Positions 1-4,731 of a stretch of 7,775 nucleotides of DNA are shown here, in pieces. Origin of the DNA: an uncultured Collinsella sp. GTDB taxonomy: Bacteria; Actinomycetota; Coriobacteriia; Coriobacteriales; Coriobacteriaceae. Under the pieces are notes generated by a model, which worked only from the letters and a program-made list of their open reading frames with translations, searched no databases and was not told where the DNA came from. Each line of letters starts with the position of its first letter. Position 1 is the first letter of the stretch. The position numbers and the translations under genes were made by a program. The stretch covers positions 1 through 7,775 of the forward strand of contig CABUBS010000099.1 in the NCBI GenBank assembly GCA_902489855.1, written 5' to 3'.

Positions 1-47
1 AGGCTCCCGCGCCGGTTGATCCCGCTCTGGCCGCGCTCAAAAAGTAG
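1..47 (+). CDS. C-terminal end of an unidentified upstream gene (partial)
   Basis: A frame open from the window edge gives the residues APAPVDPALAALKK and stops at TAG 45-47. The Ala/Pro-rich composition and codon use fit the high-GC coding style of the window. The tail is too short to assign a family. The frame is chosen because one of the other two forward frames stops early (TGA 17-19) and because the palindrome and terminator-like hairpin at 58-146 would naturally follow a gene ending here. It reads in the same direction as asd, but the hairpins between them argue for separate transcription units. Confidence 0.5.
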   Translation, partial: APAPVDPALAALKK

Positions 48-57
48 CGACTGCTCG

Positions 58-89
58 GTAGATTTTTGGGTCATGTCTTAAAAATCTAC
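58..89. repeat. AT-rich perfect palindrome (10-bp arms) after the upstream gene
   Basis: The arms GTAGATTTTT (58-67) and AAAAATCTAC (80-89) are exact reverse complements around a 12-nt centre. In RNA the stem can extend inward through two G-U pairs and one G-C pair, leaving a 6-nt loop (72-77 or nearby). There is no U-run right after it, so it is not a standard terminator alone. It may be a dispersed palindromic repeat, an RNA 3'-end stabiliser, or a DNA operator. The G-U compensation slightly favours an RNA role. Function is inferred. Confidence 0.7.
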
Positions 90-119
90 GGCGGGGCGTT
101 TCGTTTCGGTTTCGTTTCG

Positions 120-152
120 ACGGGGCGGGTTTCGTGCCCGCCCCGTTCTTGT
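120..152 (+). terminator. Likely rho-independent terminator of the upstream gene
   Basis: A 10-bp perfect GC-rich stem has arms ACGGGGCGGG (120-129) and CCCGCCCCGT (137-146), with a 7-nt loop. It is followed by TCTTGT, a modest U-rich tail. It lies after the upstream stop codon and about 75 bp before asd. The T-tract is interrupted, so efficiency is uncertain. Just before it, 97-119 is a low-complexity stretch built from repeats of GTTTCG. Confidence 0.6.
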
Positions 153-220
153 ATACACTGGCAACAATAATCGGCCTGCTTGGCGTGCGGGCGATAGCCA
201 CAACCTTTAAAGGGGGAAGC

Positions 221-1246
221 ATGAAACAGTACACGGTTGCTATTTTGGGCGCGACGGGAGCCGTGGGCACCCAGATGCTCGAGTGCCTCAACGAGCAGGA
301 GTTTCCGGTTGGCAAGCTCAAGCTGTTGGCAAGTGCACGCTCCGCGGGCAAGACCGTTGAGTTCCGCGGCGAGCAGATCGTGATTGAGGAGGCTTGCCCC
401 GAGGCCTTTGAGGGTTGTGACATCGTACTTGGCGCCGCCGGCGACGATATCGCGAAGGAGCTACTGCCCGAGGCCGTCAAGCGCGGCGCCGTCGTGGTCG
501 ACAACAGCCATGCCTTCCGCATGGATCCCGAGGTGCCGCTGGTCGTGCCCGAGATCAATGCCGACGACATCAAATGGCATCACGGTCTTATCGCCAATCC
601 CAACTGCGCGACCATCATCGGCCTGGTTCCCACGTGGCCGCTGCATCAGCTCGCCGGCGTGAAGCGCATGATCGTCTCGACGTACCAGGCGGCTTCGGGT
701 GCTGGCGCTCCCGGTATGGCCGAGCTCGAGGCTCAGCTGGCCGCCCTGGGCCGTGGCGAGGAGATTCCCGAGCCGCGCGCGTTTGCCGCTCAGCTGGCGA
801 GCAACCTGATTCCGCAGATTGGCGGCGTCAAGGAGGAGGGCTTTACCTCCGAGGAGATGAAACTGCAGAACGAGGGCCGCAAGATCATGCATCTGCCCGA
901 GCTGCGCGTGAACTGCACCTGCGTGCGCGTCCCTGTGCTGCGCTCGCACTCCGAGAGCATTACGCTCGAGTTTGAGCGCGACATTACGGTCGAGGAGGCT
1001 CGTGCTGCGCTGGCTTCTGCCCCGGGTGTCAAGCTGGTTGACGATATGGCTGCCGAGGATGCACACGACCGCTTCCCCATGCCGATGGACACCTCCGACC
1101 AGGACCTGATTTGGGTCGGCCGCGTGCGCCGCGACATCTCGAACCCCGAGGCCGCGCGTGGCATCACCTTCTGGTGCTGCGGCGACCAAATCCGTAAGGG
1201 CGCGGCAACCAACGCCGTCCAGATCGCTAAGCTGCTCTGCGAGTAG
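221..1246 (+). CDS. asd: Aspartate-semialdehyde dehydrogenase
   Basis: This cytoplasmic enzyme reduces L-aspartyl-4-phosphate to L-aspartate-4-semialdehyde with NADPH. That is the branch-point step leading to lysine/diaminopimelate, threonine and methionine. The 341-residue product is the usual bacterial length. The N-terminal Rossmann fold carries the nucleotide loop GATGAVG (residues 10-16). The catalytic cysteine is Cys129 in NPNCAT. The TYQAASGAG segment (154-162) supplies the substrate-orienting Gln156. The general base is most likely His243 in RSHSES, within the dimerisation/catalytic domain. The start is ATG 221, preceded by the strong ribosome site AAAGGGGGA (209-217). The frame is open back to 134, but an earlier start would lie within the terminator hairpin and lacks a ribosome site. 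A probable terminator upstream and a long inverted repeat downstream suggest it is transcribed alone. Identification is very secure. Confidence 0.97.
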   Translation: MKQYTVAILGATGAVGTQMLECLNEQEFPVGKLKLLASARSAGKTVEFRGEQIVIEEACPEAFEGCDIVLGAAGDDIAKELLPEAVKRGAVVVDNSHAFRMDPEVPLVVPEINADDIKWHHGLIANPNCATIIGLVPTWPLHQLAGVKRMIVSTYQAASGAGAPGMAELEAQLAALGRGEEIPEPRAFAAQLASNLIPQIGGVKEEGFTSEEMKLQNEGRKIMHLPELRVNCTCVRVPVLRSHSESITLEFERDITVEEARAALASAPGVKLVDDMAAEDAHDRFPMPMDTSDQDLIWVGRVRRDISNPEAARGITFWCCGDQIRKGAATNAVQIAKLLCE

Positions 1247-1258
1247 TGTGACCTGTCC

Positions 1259-1388
1259 GGCGGGGGCCGGGCTCAGTTTTCAGAACGTCCTCGACCATGT
1301 GTGGCGCCTTGTCCTGCTCCTTCGGAGCCGCGGACAAGGCGCCACACTGGTCTGCGGAGTGTTCTGAAAACTGAGCCCGGCCCCCGCC
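1259..1388. repeat. 130-bp nested inverted repeat (long hairpin) between asd and ogt
   Basis: The outer arms 1259-1286 and 1361-1388 are 28-bp exact reverse complements. After a small asymmetric internal loop, a second stem of 16 exact base pairs (1299-1314 with 1332-1347) extends outward by five pairs across one bulged T (1293-1297 with 1348-1352). A 5-bp stem GCTCC/GGAGC (1316-1320 with 1324-1328) caps it. Nearly all 130 bases pair. No T-run follows either arm, so it is not a classical intrinsic terminator. The sequence GTGAC occurs just outside both ends (1248-1252 and 1393-1397), compatible with a short target-site duplication but possibly chance. It may be a MITE-like or REP-like dispersed element. 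It begins 12 bp after the asd stop, so it would form a very stable 3' structure on that transcript. Confidence 0.9.
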
Positions 1389-1544
1389 TGCGGTGACGCT
1401 GCTGCAAGCGGCCTGCGATGGGGTCGTTGTTGGTTGAGGCCGCTGGGCTGATGTGGGGGCGCGTGGCTGTTGCGGGCCCTGGTCCCGGCGGCGGCCTCGG
1501 CGCTGCGCGCCTGCTGCCTTGGGTGACTTTGGGGTCGATTGGGG

Positions 1545-1572
1545 TTGTCTGCACAATTCGCGGTATTATGTT
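1545..1572 (+). promoter_or_regulatory. Weak candidate promoter for ogt
   Basis: TTGTCT (1545-1550) and TATGTT (1567-1572) are separated by 16 bp. The overlapping TATTAT (1564-1569) is a closer -10 match but sits at a poorer spacing. The candidate lies about 25 bp before the GTG start of the methyltransferase gene. The rest of the gap (1389-1544) is GC-rich. It holds an open frame with no ribosome site and no recognisable protein, and I see no other feature in it. Confidence 0.3.
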
Positions 1573-1596
1573 GCGGAGTTTTGAAAGGAGCCGCTG

Positions 1597-2175
1597 GTGG
1601 TCACGACGACGTTTGCTTCGCCTTTGGGCGAAATCTTGCTTGCCGCTGATGGCCGCGGTCTGACGGGGCTTTGGTTTGAGGGACAGGAGCATTTTGGCTC
1701 CACGCCTCTCAAAGAAGATCCTGAACATGTTGAAGGCGCCGATGCAGTTTCTGGTGCTGGCGGCATGTCGTCGGTGAGTCCGGCAAATGGTGCGGCGTCT
1801 TCGGTGCTTGAGCGTTCCTGGGCTTGGCTGAATGCTTATTTTGCGGGGCAGGAGCCTCGGTTTACGCCGCCGTTGCATATGATTGGCACGGCATTTCAGC
1901 GTGAGGTTTGGTTTGAGCTGCTCTCTATCCCGCGTGGCGAGGTCGCTACGTATGGCGAGATCGCTCAGCGCGTTGCGGCTCGACATCGTGTGCCGGGAAA
2001 CGAGGCACCTGTTGTGTCTCCTCGTGCGGTGGGGGCTGCGGTCGCGCGTAATCCCATTTCGATTATTGTGCCGTGCCATCGCGTGGTTGCCGCCGACGGG
2101 TCGCTCAACGGATATGCCGGCGGGCTTGATCGCAAGGAGTGGCTGCTTCGGCTTGAGGGCGCGTACGAGGAATAA
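1597..2175 (+). CDS. ogt: Methylated-DNA--[protein]-cysteine S-methyltransferase (O6-alkylguanine repair)
   Basis: This suicide repair protein transfers the alkyl group from O6-alkylguanine (and O4-alkylthymine) in DNA to its own cysteine. The acceptor is Cys160 in the signature IIVPCHRVV (156-164). Upstream, RAVGAAVARNP (143-153) matches the helix-turn-helix recognition segment, with Arg143 as the probable arginine finger and Asn152 the conserved hinge asparagine. TYGE (118-121) supplies the usual phosphate-contacting tyrosine. The N-terminal part begins with the FASPLGEILLAA strand typical of Ogt/MGMT. The start is GTG 1597, six bases after the ribosome site AAAGGAG (1584-1590). At 192 residues it is somewhat long for Ogt. 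The extra length is an Ala/Gly/Ser-rich insert at about 35-70 and a short insert at 130-142 just before the recognition helix. Third positions carry more T than in asd. There is no Ada-type regulatory domain. Confidence 0.95.
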   Translation: MVTTTFASPLGEILLAADGRGLTGLWFEGQEHFGSTPLKEDPEHVEGADAVSGAGGMSSVSPANGAASSVLERSWAWLNAYFAGQEPRFTPPLHMIGTAFQREVWFELLSIPRGEVATYGEIAQRVAARHRVPGNEAPVVSPRAVGAAVARNPISIIVPCHRVVAADGSLNGYAGGLDRKEWLLRLEGAYEE

Positions 2176-2214
2176 CGCTCGAACACTTTGCATAACTAGG
2201 ACGCCGTGAAAGAA

Positions 2215-2360
2215 CGGGACACGCTTTCCGAATGGAGGCTCAGACGGAAACTACGTCCCGGAATTCCGTTTTAAAGCGGGACACGCTTTCCGAATGGCGT
2301 CCCAAGCGGAAACCGTGTCCCGGAATACAGCCTCAGAGTGGGGCGTCGTTTCCGGTTGAG
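2215..2360. repeat. Tandem palindromic repeat array, 62-bp period
   Basis: The 21-bp sequence beginning CGGGACACGCTTTCCG occurs exactly at 2215-2235 and 2277-2297, 62 bp apart. The partner block CGGAAAC...GTCCCGGAAT occurs at 2245-2264 and 2307-2326, also 62 bp apart, with three differences. A third, degenerate copy of the first block starts at 2339, keeping the same 62-bp phase. Within a unit the two blocks are inverted: CGGGACACGCTTTCCG against the reverse complement of 2307-2322 differs at one base of 16. Each unit can therefore form a hairpin. The array lies between the convergent ogt gene and the chloride channel remnant and could act as a bidirectional terminator or be a REP-like dispersed repeat. 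Function is inferred. Confidence 0.85.
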
Positions 2361-2381
2361 ACCACCTGCTTGGACATCTTT

Positions 2382-2588
2382 CTACGCCCGCTCCTGCAGG
2401 GCGTAGATCGATTTGTCCATGTTGAACAGATAAGCCACAACGCAGACGATAAAGAACGCCGGCAGATTACCGAAACCGAAGACCTCGCAGCCAATGAGGA
2501 TCGGCGCGAGCAGCGTGTTGGTGGCGCTGCCAAAGACGGCTGCGTAGCCCAGTGCGGCGCAGAGCTCGACGGGCATGCCGAGTTGAGC
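2382..2588 (-). pseudogene. 3' remnant of a ClC-family chloride channel/transporter gene
   Basis: Reading leftward, about 68 codons end at TAG (2384-2382). The translated segment contains LGYAAVFGSATNTLLAPIL and, near the end, VAYLFNMDKSIYALQ. This resembles the last two membrane helices and C-terminus of EriC/ClC voltage-gated chloride channel proteins (typically about 400-450 residues). Homology appears to begin near 2588 with the residues AQLGMPV. The frame is closed upstream by a stop at 2633-2631. The selectivity-filter motifs and most helices are absent, so the product cannot be a working channel. An ATG at 2576 has no well-placed ribosome site. The break coincides with the truncated end of the Abi-like gene, so a single deletion or insertion probably removed the 5' part. 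Family assignment is by recognition and is fairly secure. Confidence 0.75.
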
Positions 2589-2596
2589 CTCGTTAT

Positions 2597-2943
2597 GGCG
2601 ACATCTGGGTAACAGAAAGGCCCGCGTTCCTCAGAGGCAAGATAGGCAATTCTGCTTCTGAGGTAGATCTCAATTCTGCCGACCGCATCAAACATTAACT
2701 GCCGGAGGGCTCGGTCAAATTCATACGTGTAGATGATGGTTTCGAATGTTGTGCCTTCGCGAAAGATGGTAATCCCGGACTTGCATTTGGTTTGCAGGGA
2801 AACCAGTAGGCCGACAGTTTGTAGTGGCCGACTTCGACCAAAGCTCGCTCGAGTTCGCTTTGATTAGAGCACTTAAGACCCTTGTTTTCTGTCAATAGTG
2901 CTATCTGTTCGTTGATGGATATCCGCGACTTCCGGTATTTCAT
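2597..2943 (-). pseudogene. Frameshifted, 3'-truncated Abi_2 (AbiD/AbiF-like) abortive infection gene
   Basis: From ATG 2943, preceded by AAGAGG, the first 50 codons read MKYRKSRISINEQIALL..., then GHYKLSAYWFP, which matches the N-terminus of Abi_2 family proteins. After about codon 51 this frame becomes non-homologous and stops at 2695. The -1 frame, open through the overlap, continues the family pattern with FREGTTFETIIYTYEFDRALRQ, then MFDAVGRIEIYLRSRIAY and GPFCYPDV. One lost base in 2775-2793 (for example an A in the AAACCAAA stretch) restores one continuous reading frame of about 115 codons. Homology then ends abruptly near 2597, where the chloride channel remnant begins. Intact members run to about 300 residues and are linked to HEPN-type RNases acting in phage abortive infection. 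The C-terminal part is missing, so the gene is very probably dead. The composition is more AT-rich than the neighbours, consistent with horizontal acquisition. Confidence 0.8.
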
Positions 2944-3014
2944 TTAAGCCTCTTGATAGAAAAAGGGCTGGAGTTGCGCATCGTTGAGAGGCTTTCCAGC
3001 TTTAGCAAAACAAA

Positions 3015-3041
3015 CTTATAAGATGCGACGGGCCGCGTCAA
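3015..3041 (-). promoter_or_regulatory. Candidate promoter of the Abi-like pseudogene
   Basis: On the minus strand, TTGACG (3041-3036) and TATAAG (3020-3015) are separated by 15 bp, slightly short of the optimum. The site lies about 70 bp upstream of the Abi-like ATG and beyond the stop of the GyrI-like gene. It would allow independent transcription of the remnant. The sequence between it and the start codon contains an 8-bp inverted repeat, AAGCCTCT/AGAGGCTT (2946-2953 and 2987-2994), of unknown meaning. Confidence 0.35.
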
Positions 3042-3114
3042 GATAATTACCGGACGGCCTAGGAGGCGGCTGGTTGGCTGGCTTAAAACCTAGCGCGTGA
3101 GATGACGCTCCACG

Positions 3115-3753
3115 CTATTCAGCGCGCTTGATAGGATGACGAACCACAGTCTTAAGTTTCTCCGGTGCACATTTGCGTGGATCGGAGAGATAGATTTCGT
3201 GATGGAAACGGGTGTCTGAGAAGTCGGGGACATAGCCCTGCTCGGTCGTGTATTCATTCATAGCGCCTACGGTCGCCGGTTCGTTGTCGTAGGGCCCGGT
3301 GTGCATGCATTGAACGCAGAGGCCCTCGTCAACTTTAAGCAGCTCGACGGCAGAAAAGTTAAGTTTCTTTTTGGTCGTGGCTTCCGCGACTGCCCAGTCA
3401 AAGTCATCTCGGGTGACGAAATCGGGCAGGCGAATGCACGAGATAAAGTTGAAATCGTCCTTGCGTACATAATCGATGTCGCCGCTCGGGGAGTCTTGCC
3501 ACCAGAAACCCTCGAGCGGCGGTACCACAAAGTCGAAATAGCCCTTGATACTCCTTGAGCCTTTCTTCGACATCTTGACGGTATAGGCGATGCCGTAAAG
3601 CAGCGGCAGGGCGTTTTGATACTCGCCACCTTCGGTATTTGGGTCGCCCTTTCCGCGAACGGCAACGTAGCTCATAGGCGGGACAGTTACGATGCTCGGC
3701 TTGCTTGCAGGTTTGTAGAGCTCCTTGCATTCCTTCTTAAAGTCGAACGCCAT
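3115..3753 (-). CDS. GyrI-like (SbmC-type) small-molecule-binding domain protein
   Basis: This 212-residue soluble protein belongs to the GyrI-like/SbmC superfamily. Members bind amphipathic small molecules, and in E. coli SbmC protects DNA gyrase from toxins. The close relatives of this version are mostly uncharacterised. Recognisable segments are VPPMSYVAVRGKGDPN (24-39), the EYQNALPLLYGIAYTVKMSKK core (44-64), VVPPLEGFWW (76-85), MHTGPYDNEPATV (150-162) with a probable pocket glutamate at 158, and HHEIYLSDPRK (184-194). The length is normal for stand-alone forms. There is no signal peptide, membrane segment or DNA-binding domain. The start is ATG 3753, eight bases after AGAAAGG (complement of 3762-3768). 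A LexA-type palindrome at 3810-3823 overlaps the probable promoter. Family assignment is confident; the true ligand, and whether it protects gyrase, are unknown. Confidence 0.9.
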   Translation of the reverse strand: MAFDFKKECKELYKPASKPSIVTVPPMSYVAVRGKGDPNTEGGEYQNALPLLYGIAYTVKMSKKGSRSIKGYFDFVVPPLEGFWWQDSPSGDIDYVRKDDFNFISCIRLPDFVTRDDFDWAVAEATTKKKLNFSAVELLKVDEGLCVQCMHTGPYDNEPATVGAMNEYTTEQGYVPDFSDTRFHHEIYLSDPRKCAPEKLKTVVRHPIKRAE

Positions 3754-3794
3754 GTTGGCCGCCTTTCTGCGTATTGGCCTGCTTAGATAACGGA

Positions 3795-3828
3795 ATCATA
3801 TCATAGAAACGAACAGTTGTTCGAATGA
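3795..3828 (-). promoter_or_regulatory. Putative promoter of the GyrI-like gene
   Basis: Two overlapping TATGAT -10 matches (5 of 6 to consensus) lie on the minus strand at 3800-3795 and 3805-3800. The corresponding -35 positions at a 17-bp spacing fall at 3823-3818 (CGAACA) or 3828-3823 (TCATTC). Neither is a strong -35. Either arrangement puts the LexA-like palindrome within the -35/spacer region, a typical repressor position. The leader to the ATG would be roughly 35-40 bases. Confidence 0.45.
3810..3823. promoter_or_regulatory. LexA (SOS) box candidate, CGAAC-N4-GTTCG
   Basis: CGAACAGTTGTTCG at 3810-3823 has perfect 5-bp arms CGAAC/GTTCG around four bases. This is the core operator pattern bound by LexA in Bacillus and Actinobacteria. 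It lies 57 bp upstream of the GyrI-like ATG and overlaps its likely promoter. Gene identity and site agree, since the E. coli relative sbmC is an SOS gene. The centre AGTT deviates at one position from the Bacillus consensus RNRY. Binding is inferred. Confidence 0.65.
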
Positions 3829-3945
3829 TTTTGCTGACAGATAGAGATGCGTGCGTTGTGTTTGGCGGTCGGCCTGACCCCGTCGATGATTTCTCTGCCT
3901 TCCCGGCGCCTCATCTATGGCTGTCGTTTCCCCATATAAAACCTG

Positions 3946-3970
3946 CCAAAATGAACCTGTCCCTTTTTGG
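3946..3970. repeat. Small inverted repeat upstream of the ABC operon
   Basis: CCAAAA (3946-3951) and TTTTGG (3965-3970) flank the 13-nt segment TGAACCTGTCCCT, about 55 bp before the ATPase start. GGGACAGGTTCA-type sequences flanked by A/T runs recur between genes in several bacteria, so this may be a dispersed repeat. An operator for the exporter is the alternative. I see no convincing -10/-35 pair between 3824 and 4024. Confidence 0.35.
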
Positions 3971-4024
3971 TCGGCGTGAAATGGGTAATACTAAAGAGTT
4001 ATCCGACCAGATGGGAACCGATCG

Positions 4025-4726
<702 letters not shown>

Positions 4727-4731
4727 CGCCC

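Noticed and set aside
134..220. N-terminal extension of asd back to position 134
   Set aside because: It would begin inside the terminator hairpin, has no ribosome site, and extends past the normal Asd N-terminus. ATG 221 has a strong ribosome site and begins right at the Rossmann fold.
461..1189. Minus-strand 242-codon frame across asd
   Set aside because: It is opposite the conserved asd gene, its translation is low-complexity and it has no recognisable motif. It is an antisense artefact of high-GC codon bias.
1259..1388. The long inverted repeat as a classical intrinsic terminator of asd
   Set aside because: No T-tract follows either arm and the stem is far longer than usual terminators. 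It is kept as a repeat with unknown function.
1418..1663. Plus-strand 81-codon frame before ogt, somewhat hydrophobic
   Set aside because: No ribosome site, and it overlaps the ogt start in another frame. The hydrophobicity reflects Gly/Ala/Val-rich GC composition.
1273..2193. Minus-strand 306-codon frame across ogt and the long hairpin
   Set aside because: It runs through the inverted repeat and opposite ogt, gives an Arg-rich translation with no family resemblance, and has no ribosome site.
2232..2612. Plus-strand 126-codon frame
   Set aside because: It spans the palindromic array and the antisense of the chloride channel remnant. The translation is repeat-derived.
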